From contig NC_030853.1 of assembly GCF_000208745.1 (NCBI RefSeq), positions 28,976,843 to 29,040,842 on the forward strand: a DNA stretch of 64,000 bases, in the 5' to 3' direction. The notes under the pieces are model-generated. The model worked only from the letters and a program-made list of their open reading frames with translations, was not told where the DNA came from and did no database searches. Shown here piece by piece: positions 11,023 to 22,653 of the stretch. The position numbers were made by a program, and so were the translations under genes. Position 1 is the stretch's first letter; every line of letters starts with the position of its first letter. The DNA is from Theobroma cacao (lineage: Eukaryota; Streptophyta; Magnoliopsida; Malvales; Malvaceae).

Positions 11023-11860
11023 AATATGTTTTAACAGTCTAGAACTTGCTGCATTTAACATAATATATCTAATGCCAAATTCGTTTTCATATTCTTGTGT
11101 TTAAGAGAATATGTTGCATTTAACCTTTAATTAAGATACCAACTCTTAAACTTTGATTTCAGTTTGTTATTGCTGATAAAGCTTGTTTTTGTTCTTATAT
11201 ATACATATATAAAAGCTTGGACTTATATGTTTTAAGCAGTGTTTATACTTGTATAGCTAATTCCGATACAGAATAAACGATGGACTATCCATTTGATCAT
11301 CTAAAATTGCAAATCTTCAAAAATCCTCGAAGAGTTAGTTTTATGTTGAGTTTAAAATTAATTCTGAATCATATTGATAATGTTTAATTAGTTGAAAACG
11401 TATTTGTGGATGTAATTTATAATTTTTCCAAACATGGTTTTACAAATTAAACCAGCAAATACTAAATTGGACTATAGTTGAAAATTTAAAAGGTTAACAT
11501 TATAATAAATTTGATTTAAGGCGGTTCATTTTTCAAATGTGTTAATAAAAAATTGTTTTGGTAACACTTTTATAAATTGATTACAAAATACAAATTTTTA
11601 GCAGTTTTACATATAAAATGTAATTATCAGGATTTCATACTAGATTACACTTTTGATATTGCTACTAAATATGAAAAAGGTACAACTAAAAATTTAAATA
11701 GCTGCAATTTTAAGATTTCACTATATATAAAAAAAATTATCTAAAAAAATGTAAGTAAAATCCTAATCTGTTATAGTGTTAGATAACTTATAATTTATGT
11801 ACCTTAGACAAAAATCAAATTATTTCCGGGGTAGTCCAGGCTCTCAAGTTTGAAGACCAA

Positions 11861-11866
<6 letters not shown>
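11023..11866. other. AT-rich intergenic DNA
   Basis: DOX3 3' flank. No ORF, motif or repeat recognised apart from short A/T runs. Confidence 0.4.

Positions 11867-11908
<42 letters not shown>
11867..11908. repeat. (AT)21 microsatellite
   Basis: Uninterrupted AT dinucleotide tract of 42 bp. Confidence 0.95.
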
Positions 11909-11911
<3 letters not shown>

Positions 11912-14389
11912 TCCAACATTGGATGAATTTAGGCAACCTTCTTTTGATATATTCATGAATTGGGTCTTAAAGATCACCAATTATTAAATTCGATACTTGA
12001 ACAAGAAATTGTATGTTGTACGACGAGAAACAGCTGAAAAAAAAAAAAAAATTATTAGGTATATGTTCTTGGACTTGATCTTCATCCATGGAATTTTCGA
12101 CATCTTCCATGTAGAGCACCCTGAAGACAGAGAAGGGTTGAGCAGTCGAAAAATGCTCAGGAGGACACTGCCGGATGATGCCAAGGGGGTGGTTCTTGGC
12201 ATTGAACCATCGCTCACTATATGAAACTGATGACTAAATGAAGAGAGAAGCTGGAGCTTGGGGCTGCAATTCTATAGAATGGTCCTCTACCTAAGCAAAT
12301 TAAATTCTCTAGAATGGTCCTGCAAGCAAGAGGTGGAGGCTATATAAGTATGGGGATCTCCAAAAGGAAATTTTCTTTTTCAATTTTTGGTAGAAAAGAA
12401 ATTCTAGAATTCTAAATTTAGATTTTTCATACTGAAATTTTAAAGAAATTTTACAGATTTCACAAATTTAGTATGGTTCAAACTTGATTTTAACAAATTT
12501 TACGGCAAGTTAAGGGAGGACATAATAATACTTGACGTGATATAACTCATTTTGTACATAATTCTCATTTCAAATTTTAAATTACTTTTTTTTGTCATTT
12601 TATTGTAAATTTTAAAATATTTTTGTAAAAAGGTCCATAATATATATATATATATATAATTTTTAATTTCTAATAAAAAATTGCAGAGACTAAAAATGCC
12701 TCTTTCTCTTTTAAAAATCGAAGTCAAGATCTCGAGGCTTCTCTTGGTTCTCTAACGGTCTACATTTTATATCTGAACTTGGCAGGGAGCCATATCTTTA
12801 CACAAGGACAGAAGGCCAAATCACGTGCTATCTGGAAGTGCTTGGCACATAATTGTGGCAACAGTTTCTTCTCTAGGCAAAGCGTCAGACAAATAATTAG
12901 TTACATAATTTACTCAAGTCAACAGCACAAATAATAAAAAAATAAATAATTGATTTAAGTAAACTCATCCTTTTGGGGATCTGGGAGAAGAAGATTCAGA
13001 TCCCCCGTATCATTTTAACTATAAAAAAACAATCTTCTTACCTTTAATTATTTTATTTTATTTTAAAAAGAATATTCAAATCTATTTTTTTTAAGTAAGA
13101 ATCTATTTATTTATAATTCCTTTTACTAATTGGATGTATACACTGGACCCAGCTGAAAAATTAATCAAGCAAAAATCTGCATAAGTTAAAACTTGTTATA
13201 AATGATATAGATTTAGATAAGACATGAACTTACATATTTTAAAATATAATATTTTTTATTGCATTACTTCAAGTTGATCACAGTAAATGAAGTAACTCGA
13301 GATGAGATATGAATATATATATATATATGTATATATGTATGCATATTGAACTTAATCTTTTAAAAATGAACAAGTTTGAGATGAAAAAATTTTTATTAGC
13401 ATAAATCTCATCCTTATTATCTCAATCAGGTGGGATAATCATATGGTTGGCGATTAGGTGAAATGAGAGGTGGAAGAGACGTACGAACATAGGGTCTGGT
13501 ATGTCAGCTTGTGGACAACAAATTATTGTCGAATGTCTCCCCGCGTACATGATTGGAATTCTTCTTGGTAAAAAGAGGTGGAGAAATGCTGATAACTGAT
13601 AAGGTATTCACTAGAAACAAACACTTTGCATATATAGCACATTGAATGACATAATGAATGAACAGGGCCGACTTTAGCATAAAGTCATTAAAACCCTTTC
13701 TTTAGGCTCCACAATTTTATAAATCTCATAATTTTATATAATATAATTAATTATATTAAAAGTATATAAAAAATAAAATAATTAATAAACTATTTTAAAT
13801 TAAGTGTCTATTAAATATTTATTTTCTCTCACTTCCTACTTCTTATTAATTTTCAACTATTTATCTCATTTTCTCACTTATGTAAAAATCAAAATAATTA
13901 ATAAAATTACATATTCTCTCACTTTCTTAATTATGTGCCTAATAAATTTGTATTTTTTATCATTTTTCAATTCTCATAATGCTAATAATTGTTAATTATT
14001 TTTTTTATTTTCAATTAACATAATATGTCTTTAATGATCTCCAATTAACTGTAATTTTTTTAATTTTAATAAAAAAGATCATATTTAAATGTTTTAGGCC
14101 TTTAAAGGTATTGAGTTGTCCCTATAAATGAAGGTTTCTTTAGGGAGCCAAAGGGGAGAAGGGGAAGGTCCTTTGCATTAGCTTTTCCCAGGAGATATTC
14201 TAGAGTCTTCTAATAGTAATTGTGAGTTTCATTTCTGCGTTACCTCTTGTACAATTAATTCCAAAGGTTGTATGGCTTTTATAAGTAGTTGTGTTGATCT
14301 AGTTAAGAGGTAAAAAAAAAATGGGAAGTCATAGATTAAGTAATTTTGTGTAATTTAAAAATCTTAGGTTTGATTTAACGAAGTATATA
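11909..14389. other. intergenic region with one unexplained GC-richer island
   Basis: Mostly AT-rich. An island at about 12060-12225 is open on both strands and richer in GC than its surroundings, but no family is recognised. Short TA tracts occur at about 12641-12657 and 13313-13327. No dioxygenase exon is visible here, so the missing 5' half of DOX4 is not nearby. Confidence 0.4.
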
Positions 14390-14790
14390 TTTGGTTCGTC
14401 AAATTATTTAATTAGTCATTGTAAAATTCAATGTTTGTGCTTGTTGAAATTGACAATGTTAATCTAATAAATTTTTTTTATTGTTTATGCTAATATAGTA
14501 CTTGACTGTACTGACTTAATATTGAATCTAATGACATAGTATTGAATTTAATGATGTGACATAAAAAAATAATGTGATAATTATTTTAAATAACCAAAAT
14601 TTTATCTTGAATTTTAGTTTTAGATCTTAAACATTACATCATCATTACCATGTTAATACAGTCAAATATCATGTCAGCATAGATAACAAAAAGATTTCAA
14701 TATTGTTGTTTGATTGTACTAACATTGCCAATTTCAAAAAGTATAGTAACTCAATTTTACAAATTATTGTTCAAGAATTAAATCCACCAT
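14390..14790. mobile_element. foldback / MITE-like inverted repeat
   Basis: The arm at about 14420-14530 (TTGAAATTGACAATGTTA, then TATGCTAATAT and TTGACTGTA) recurs in inverted order at about 14640-14790 with scattered mismatches. No coding sequence. Ends and target-site duplication could not be fixed by eye, so the limits are approximate. Confidence 0.5.
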
Positions 14791-15341
14791 TTTGACGTAA
14801 GACATGTACTAATTGTTTAATTTGACTCATTTTGTAAAAGTAAATATGTCAATGATTCTATTTATAGTAAAATACACAATTAGAAATAATTCTCTCTTAT
14901 ATTACATAAATTTCACATCTCTCATTTTAAAAATCGAATATAAAATATCAGTACACTTAAATCTTTTTGATGCGGAGAAGATATTTTGAAAATTAGAAGA
15001 AAAGGTAATATGTTGAAAAATAATACTTGAAATTATGAATGTTTTAATTTGTTTTTACACAGAAATCGAGAATAAAAAAAAATCAAAGCTAATACTCCAT
15101 CTTTTATCCAAATAATTGTCCCATACACTTCTAACTGAGCAAGCTCAAATGAGTTATTCCATCAATTGTTTAGAATCCAAGAGAAACAAGCACACCCATG
15201 TCTTATATCCTAGTATAACGACAAAAAAAGGACACGCATTGAATTTTGCAAAACACCTGAAACTTTTCTCCTGGATTTCCTTCAATGCGAATCCTTTGCT
15301 CTTCCATGCCAATGTGCGGTCCGCAAGGTACCACACAGGTG

Positions 15342-15804
15342 ACCTCCAGGACCAAATGGGTGGCCTCCAAGTCCTCCACGACAATCAATGGATAGATGTT
15401 ACCCCGATCCCTGGAGCTCTTATAATAAACCTGGGAGATCTGCTACAGGCAAGTTCCTATCTTTGCTGATGCTGTTGTTAGTCATTATTAAAATTATTTG
15501 GTATTTTTTTAGTAAAACAACTTTACTCGTGTCCTTTTTTGCAGCTCATCACAAACGACAAGTTTATTAGCGTCTATCACAGAGAGTGCTGGCGAAAAAT
15601 GTTGGCCCTAGGATATCGATTGCTAGCTTTTTCCGAACATATATTCAGCCAGACAACGCCCTAAGAATGTATGGACCAATAAAGGAGCTGCTTTCGGAAG
15701 AAAACCCACCACTTTACAAGGAAACCAATGTGGTCGACTACTTCAAATTCAAGCACGTAAAAGGTGTAGAAGGGACCTCCGCCCTGGCACATTTCAAGCT
15801 CTGA
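15342..15804 (+). pseudogene. DOX4: 5'-truncated dioxygenase pseudogene
   Basis: Only the end of exon 2 (about 15342-15448, from [12 protein letters not shown] onward) and exon 3 (15545-15804) remain. Exon 1 and the HxD iron-binding part of exon 2 are absent, and the sequence left of 15340 has no family similarity. Exon 3 has a two-base insertion (an extra GA at about 15587-15591) that breaks the frame right after the third iron ligand (VYHR). The rest then reads on cleanly to HFKL and a stop. The remnant intron (15449-15544) keeps the GC donor CAG/GCAAGT seen in DOX1, 2 and 5. Not functional. Confidence 0.88.
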
Positions 15805-17359
15805 AAAAAATATCAGGATTGACATTCAATTCTTGCTTTCATGTGGGTCAATAAATTTAATCCCATCTAGTATGGGAATTCATTATCACGTGTCGCTTTC
15901 TATGTCCTAGCCTATGCATGTGCTTGATAATAAGTAAAGTTCAAGGATGGAGGTCCCCTCCATTGTTGAATATCTGTTAGCGCCAGCTGCCTGGAAATGC
16001 TTTTCGTCTTAGTAAGTCATTGGTTCGTACTTGTTGGTTTTTGTCTCCGTTTGAGAGTGTAATTTTTTCTTGAATAGTAAAACAAAATAATAGTTTCGAT
16101 TACATGTATTTTTTCTTGCATTTTTCTCTATGATAGACAGGGACAACATTGAGAAAACGAATTATATAAAACAAAAACGTTTACCCTAATTTTCCTACTT
16201 AATAAATATCGCATATTTAATGGGAGAAAATCAATTACTAGCAAGAAAAAAGAGTAAAAATTAACCTAAAAAATATGATGCTAACTAGGTCATGTGAGCT
16301 ATATGCAGGTGAAATTTTCACTTAAGACTTTCTTTTTTCTCAGGGATTAATGCCTATGCCCTATGGCACATACAAAACTCAAGTAGCCACCATATATTTG
16401 CGTTTAGCCCAAATTATAAAGTTAAAGGATCAGGTTCGATATATCCATAATCTTCTAAGAAAAAATACATAATTTCTTCTTGTTCTCACATTAGACGCAT
16501 TGTACATATAGGCAATTTTTTCCCCCATGATGCTAATTTCTTCAAAGTGCATTAATGTATTCCTACCGTAAATAGAAGTTCACACGCAGGTGTACCTTCG
16601 TTCTGAAGTTTCACATCAAGCTTTAATTGTTCATTTGTTTGGTTATGTCCTGAATTAAACATTGACTAGATTAGCAGTGAAAATAAGGTTTCCCAGAAAA
16701 CATGAACACAAGCAAGGAATGAAGAAGTCCTCCGCTGGGAAAGAAAATAAAACAGAGAACAAAAAAAAAACTCACCGTTTCAGTAAAAGATCAAAGATAT
16801 TAAAAAACACAGCACTTCATTTAATCTCTTTTAAAAGTTAGTTAGCTTGTAATTATTAGTTAGTTAGAAACAAAACTTTTTTTAATTAATTCAATGCTGT
16901 ACATATATATTGCCTTGTAATGCTCTGACCTAGAGTAAGAGAAAATCAATGGGAATGTCCAGTGAAATTCTCTCCATGCCAGCGCCGTTTTCCTTCATTC
17001 AACATGCTTTCTGACATCCTGCACATGGGTTGTGACCCACAATCGTACATATTTTTTAGAAAACGTTTTCAATGGTACAGTTTTTAAAGTATAAGTTATT
17101 GAGCCTTGCAGATAGCTCATGTTCGGCCAAAAATTGAATAGAGATAAGTTATGCATAAAGTATCCTATACATCTACAGTTTGTGAAGGGGGAAGGTGGAA
17201 GGAAGGAAAGAGGAAGTAATATCTTCTTTAGATAGAGATTGAAGGTTGTACGGCACCTATAACAACTGTTAGGAACTTTGGGTATTTTAATAAAAAAATA
17301 GTAAATTATTCTGCTAAGATAAATGGATGAGGCCAAGTTTGACAACCTTTTTGATAGTT
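15805..17359. other. DOX4-ACLA-remnant intergenic region
   Basis: AT-rich DNA without recognised genes or elements; ORFs here are short and unsupported. Confidence 0.4.
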
Positions 17360-17367
17360 ATAATAAC

Positions 17368-17634
17368 TAGAAGTGTTCATGGACTGATTAACCTGTCTAG
17401 GCCCGGAGGCCTGGGTCGTCATGACTTGATATGATCCAATCCATTTATTTTATTAATAATTATTGTACTCATTTTAAATTCTAATTTTAAATATATTTAA
17501 AAATATTACAATGAAATAATTCTTATTTTTTAATAATAATAATAATAATTACATAGGTGAGTTGGGGAAGTTTCGAGCTTGATTTTTTTTTTTTAAAAAA
17601 AGAAACCCGATACCGATTCAATGCATGAACATTT
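17368..17634. mobile_element. hAT-like MITE
   Basis: A 267-bp non-coding element. The left end carries GTGTTCATGGA and the right end has the mirrored TGCATGAACAT. It is flanked by ATAATAAC (17360-17367) and ATAATTAC (17635-17642), an 8-bp duplication with one mismatch. An 8-bp duplication and a GTTCATG-containing terminus are characteristic of plant hAT relatives. Confidence 0.5.
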
Positions 17635-17841
17635 ATAATTACAAAACGAATTCATTATTCATAATATTTAGGCCTTTTACTTACCCTTCGTACACCTCTT
17701 GGGCCTTGCTTAACACATTCGTGCACATTTCCTATCATCATTTTATCTGCTTCTTCCATATTCCTAATACACTATTATTACTATTTCCTATCTTCATTAA
17801 GAAAAAGATTTAATGGTCCTGATATTTTCAATGATGCGCAG

Positions 17842-19335
17842 GTGGTGTAATGTTGAATTTCCGCTTCCCTTCGGCAGAGTCCTTAGCCCTGAAGAAAGCT
17901 TCCTTCATGATTTAAATGAAAAAGTAGCTGCTATATACTATTCCAATGATCTACATGCGTTTTGTTCATTTTTGTGGGGATTTGGGCCTAATTTTGAAAG
18001 CCTTAGTTCTGATTACTCGGTTCTGCTACACATTCTTTTAATGTTCATTTATCATATAGCTGCATTTACTTGCCATAGATTTGTTAATTTCTCATCCTCC
18101 TTTAGATGGGATCAACTTGGCAGCTGAGAGGGGCATCTCAGAATTGTTTGTTTTGATGCATGCTTTGTTTTTTTTTACCTCTGTTAAGTTTTAAATTCGA
18201 TCAGAGTAACTTCAAGATTTAAGTTTTGGTTGTTTACTGAAACTCTCTTTCGTTCCAATCTGAGGACAGATAACTTCCCTTATGTGTTTATTTAGCCATT
18301 TCCTATTTACTCTCCTCTGCACCATGTCATATTCAGAATATCTATTAAGCATATTACTTGGTGGAGGGCATTTTAGCTTTGCAATCTCTCCTTTTAAGTG
18401 CCAAGTTTAGACAAGCTATAACTTCTTGGGACAATTTAGGCTTTTGTTAAAACAACCATTGACTATTTGTTATAATGTACTTACTAATTATTGAAATTTG
18501 GAAGCTTCTTGAGTACTTCTAGTGGACTGATACATTTGGACCATGGTCGCTGGAGGCGCTGCAAGTCTTATTCACACTGATACCGTGAACCCCATCTCAA
18601 GTTGGTGCAACATCTGCCAATACAAATTTCCTGGCTAAAAACCTGTTCACAAGGAGGTCAGCTTTTACGTGATTCTCAATTATTGGAAAAACAGACCTTT
18701 GACTCTAATCTATAAATGCTCCTTGATCAAAACTTTATCAACCAGGTTTCTTTGGCACTTATTTAGGTTGGAGACCTGGATTATGCAGCAGAACTTGGAA
18801 ACAGAGTATGGAGGTCCAAGTGAGGAGGAGACGTTGAAGTTAGCCAGGGTCACACTTGATGTATAAATCTTCTGAAAATTATTTTCAGCTTCTTCTCCTT
18901 TAATTCTATAGTATTTATAATTTCTTCATCACTAAATTAGTGGAAATTAAATCTAAATCTTCTAACAATTCCTGGATGATAAATGAGATGTGTTGATATT
19001 GCAGGGTGCCACAGCAAATCCTGATGATCGCAAAAGAGCCCTTCTAGTTTGGGTTAACATAGTTAAATTGACAGCAGAGCCTTTTAGAGAGAACGTACGC
19101 CATTCACATTAATTAATACAGCCGACAATTCAATTTCATACCTTTCCTTCTCCTTTTCCTTTCTCACGGACATGGATCTTCTTTGTTGCATGAAAAGAAA
19201 TCAGAGCTTAGAGAAGCATATATGCATATTGACTAGGAAGGGGGCGGTCCAAACAATCAAACAGGCTTGGCCAAGATGCAAGCTGTGGGAGAGGAGCTCG
19301 GAGTTCCTGTTGAGGGCCTTGGGGCAAATTATTTC
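17842..19335 (+). pseudogene. ATP-citrate lyase alpha subunit (ACLA) gene fragment
   Basis: Five separated blocks match, in order, the C-terminal third of plant ACLA: FPLPFGRVLSPEESF (about 17842-17931), WTMVAGGAASLIHTDTV (18537-18585), VGDLDYAAELGN then EYGGPSEEE (18767-18860), ATANPDDRKRALLVW (19005-19094), and GLAKMQAVGEELGVP (about 19200-19330). Introns between blocks are kept (AG before 18767 and 19005, GT after 18860 and 19094), so this is a duplicated genomic fragment, not a processed copy. Frame changes inside the third and fifth blocks, stops, and the absence of the ATP-grasp N-terminus make it non-functional. Intact ACLA forms cytosolic acetyl-CoA from citrate together with ACLB. 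The family was recognised from memory of the ACLA sequence pattern. Confidence 0.8.
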
Positions 19336-19758
19336 TGGTGTTCAGATGAATAATCAATCACATTCTTCACACCCATCACTAAAGAAATTGATTTTATTCT
19401 CTCCTTTTGAAAGCATTTTGTTTTGCTTATAAAAAAAGTGTGCACGCTTTATCATCTCTTTTAATATTTTTAGGTAATCAAAGCGAAGAGAAATCAAACT
19501 TTAGACATAAGTAATTCATACAAAATCTTACATTTAGAGAGAGAGAGAGAGAGAGAGAGATAAAATGATTAGAGAGGTTGATTAAATTACCATGATAATT
19601 GAATTACTATGGACTTTAAAACTTTTAGTTACACAAAGTAAACTTCCTCAACGTGCCACGTATTTGCACATAATGACATGATTTGAACTTGTGTCTTGTT
19701 GCCCAACTCCTGTCCGGTCTTCTTACTGAACTCCGCCGAAAGCTACTCTAAACCGAAA
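19336..19758. other. DOX5 upstream region with (GA)n tract
   Basis: Contains a GA dinucleotide tract at 19536-19560. No clear TATA box. GA tracts near plant promoters can bind BBR/BPC factors, which is only a possibility here. Confidence 0.5.
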
Positions 19759-21603
19759 ATGGCGGCTAGCTTGGCCGAAGATTCCTGCACGGAAAATCTA
19801 ACCACTTATGATAGATTCCAAGAACTCAAAGCCTTTGACGAATCAAAATCAGGCGTCAAAGGCCTTGTCGACACTGGAATCACCAAAATTCCCCGGATTT
19901 TCCGCCGGCCAAAGGAGGACCGGAATTCGGTCAAACCAATTTCTACCCAGTTTTCTATTCCGGTCATTGACCTTGAAAACATCGAAAACCGGTGTGATGA
20001 GGTGATCGCTGGAGTCCAGAAGGCGGCAGGGGATGTTGGGTTCTTCCAGGTTGTTAACCATGGGGTGCCCCAAAGGGTGTTGGACGAGATGTTGGCGGCA
20101 GCGCGTGGGTTTCACGAGCTTCCAAGGGAGGTCAAGGAAGGGTATTACACAAGGGAGACGATGAGAAAAGTGAAGTATGGGAGTAATTTTGATCTGTACC
20201 AGTCAAGTTATGCCAATTGGAGGGACACTTTGTTCTGTGTTATGGGACCAGAGCCTCTTGACCCACAAGAATTGCCTCTAGTTTGCAGGTACACTGAAAT
20301 TTCCATTTCTCTTGATATTTGGAAATTGATGATGAAATGATTCAATGCTCTAAATTTTCTTCGTTTATTTGATGAAAATCATGGATGTTATATGTATTTT
20401 GTTAGAATGGAAATTGGCTATTGCAATTTGCAATAAATAATTAAAGAAAGAAAGGAAACTGGACAATCTGAATAAAATTCTAAAACATTAGGCTAGAAAG
20501 ACTTTGATGTCATATTGTAGGACAATTCAACCTGCGAGTACAACAAGATCTTTAATTAGACTATGGGAGCTGAACAATAAGTTTTAATTTAATTTCTGGA
20601 AATTCTTAAATAAAATCTTACTAAATGTAGTTAACTTTTTTGAAAATAATGAGTGAGAAATCTTGAACATCCCTTGTCCTTTGGAAACAGAATTCCTCTC
20701 AAAGAAGTGTGAGCATAACCCATCTTTGTTCTGTATGTAAATATTATGCAGAGATATAACAATGGAGTACTCAAAACAAATTCATAAATTAGGGACAACT
20801 TTATATGAGTTGCTCTCCGAGGCACTTGGGCTAAAGCCTGACCACCTGTTAGGTTTGGATTGTCCAAAGGGGCATTGTCTTCTGAGTCACTACTACCCTG
20901 CATGTCCAGAGCCTGAACTGACTATGGGAACTACTAAGCACTCTGATCCTGATTTCCTCACCATCCTACTTCAAGACCATATAGGTGGACTCCAAGTTTT
21001 TCATCAAAATCAGTGGATTGATGTTCCTTCTGTTCCTGGGGCTTTAGTTGTTAACATTGGAGATCTCTTGCAGGCAAGCTATTGTTTATTAAATTGCATT
21101 GTGCCTCTTGTCCATCTATCCATGCATCATCCTTCGGTATTTTTTTTATCATCATCATGTCAGAATTAGGTTCTTGCACATGACAACATGTTCTGGAAAG
21201 AGAGAGATCTGGGTTATCTTCTTTTGAAATTCAAGGATATCATTCTTTTTCTATAAAGATCTTAAATAGAAAACGGTTCATTGTTCAACAGAGGAAAGCA
21301 AGTTAAAACATGTTAACAAACTTGTATGATTTCTGTTTGTTGCAGCTTATATCGAATGACAAGTTCAAAAGCGTGGAGCACCGGGTTTTGGCAAATCATA
21401 TAGGCCCTAGAGTATCCGTAGCTTGCTTTTTCACTCCTCATTTATACCCCTCAACAAGGATATATGGCCCGATCAAGGAATTGTTATCAGAAGAAAACCC
21501 CCCTGTATACCGTGAAACCACAGTGCAAGATTTCATTAGCTACTATGATTCAAAAGGACTTGATGAGAACTCCGCATTAACACACTTCAAGTTGCAAGGA
21601 TAG
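19759..21603 (+). CDS. DOX5: 2OG-Fe(II) dioxygenase (ACC oxidase homolog / E8 type)
   Basis: Exons 19759-20288, 20752-21073 and 21346-21603 give an intact 369-aa protein starting [10 protein letters not shown]. The catalytic set is complete: H240 and D242 (HSD), H296, and R306-x-S308. It is the most divergent member of the first subfamily: exon 1 has [12 protein letters not shown] and an unusual ARGFHELP instead of RRFHEQD, and the C-terminus HFKLQG runs two residues beyond the usual end. Codons are GC-richer in exon 1 than in the neighbours. Intron 2 uses a GC donor (CAG/GCAAGC). An earlier in-frame TTG exists, but the ATG at 19759 matches the paralogue starts. Substrate unknown. Confidence 0.93.
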
Positions 21604-22653
21604 CTTTCAAAAAAAAAGTTGCAAGGAAGGTTTATGAATGTTCTGTAGGCTTTTTTCATGGATTGTTATGTTCACCAATAAATGAAAGATGAGGTTAGGT
21701 GACCCCTCTTGCATTGAGTTCTTACATGATAAAATGAAAGAAAACAGAGTCATGGGAGCTTTTTTAATCCTGCTTTCTTCAGAACCAAAATCAATGCCCT
21801 CTATGAAATTGTGCCAGTCTTATTTGTCTTTTACTCAATAAAATGGATGCTTAACTGTGGCAGCAGACCAGCTCAAAAAGTATTGCAAGAATTACAAAAA
21901 AAAGATATATAGTCCCTTGCAGAAAAGTCAGCCCTTGATGCTGTGAATATCCCATTCATTTCATTTGTTGAAAGTTGTTCTTAAAACTTTTTTGCATGAC
22001 ATTGACATTTACGACTATAAGGAAAGTCCCTGGAAACACAAGATTTTTACGTTTTAATTGTTTTTAAGAAAAGCGTCACGCGGGTTAATATGAAGGTTGC
22101 AATGTGATGCAGAGCAGGTTAGGACCAATTCTGCTATCATACAAAACCCGTTGGAAATTAAAAAATCGTTTTAGTCATTGTAATCCATGAGTCATTTTTC
22201 TATTTTTATTCATTTTTTAGTCAAAATTGTCTTCAAGAATTACGCTAAAAGATAAACAGTAACTTGGAGAAAAGTCAGCACTTGACATTGAGAATCTCTC
22301 TCTCTCATTCATGTCAGTTGTTGAAAATTGCAGTTACAGAAAACATTTTTCCATGACATATACCTCAATAATTAACAGGAAAAGTGTCACGTTGGATAAT
22401 ATATATATATATATAGAGAGAGGGAGAGAGAGAGATTGCAATGTGATGCAGAGTAGGTTAGGACCAATTCTGCTATCAGACGCAAAACCCATAGGGAATT
22501 AAAAAAAATGGCTTTAGTATTGTAATGCATTAGTCGTTTGTCTTTTTAAATTCATTTTGTGGTCAAACTTATCTTCATAAGAAGTATTTAAATTCTCGGA
22601 GGGAGTCTTTAAAATCCTGTCAGAAGGAAAGAGCATATCAGGCGCCTGTGAAA
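21604..22653. promoter_or_regulatory. DOX6 upstream region with tandem duplication
   Basis: A segment of about 300 bp at 21904-22200 is repeated, diverged, at about 22250-22555. Shared landmarks in the same order are AGAAAAGTCAGC, CATGACAT, GTCACG, TTGCAATGTGATGCAGAG and GGTTAGGACCAATTCTGCTATCA. The second copy gained a TA/GA microsatellite (about 22398-22436). The second copy ends about 100 bp before the DOX6 ATG, so the promoter region is duplicated. Confidence 0.75.

Noticed and set aside
12500..12727. Minus-strand 75-aa ORF
   Set aside because: AT-rich chance frame over TA tracts with no family features.
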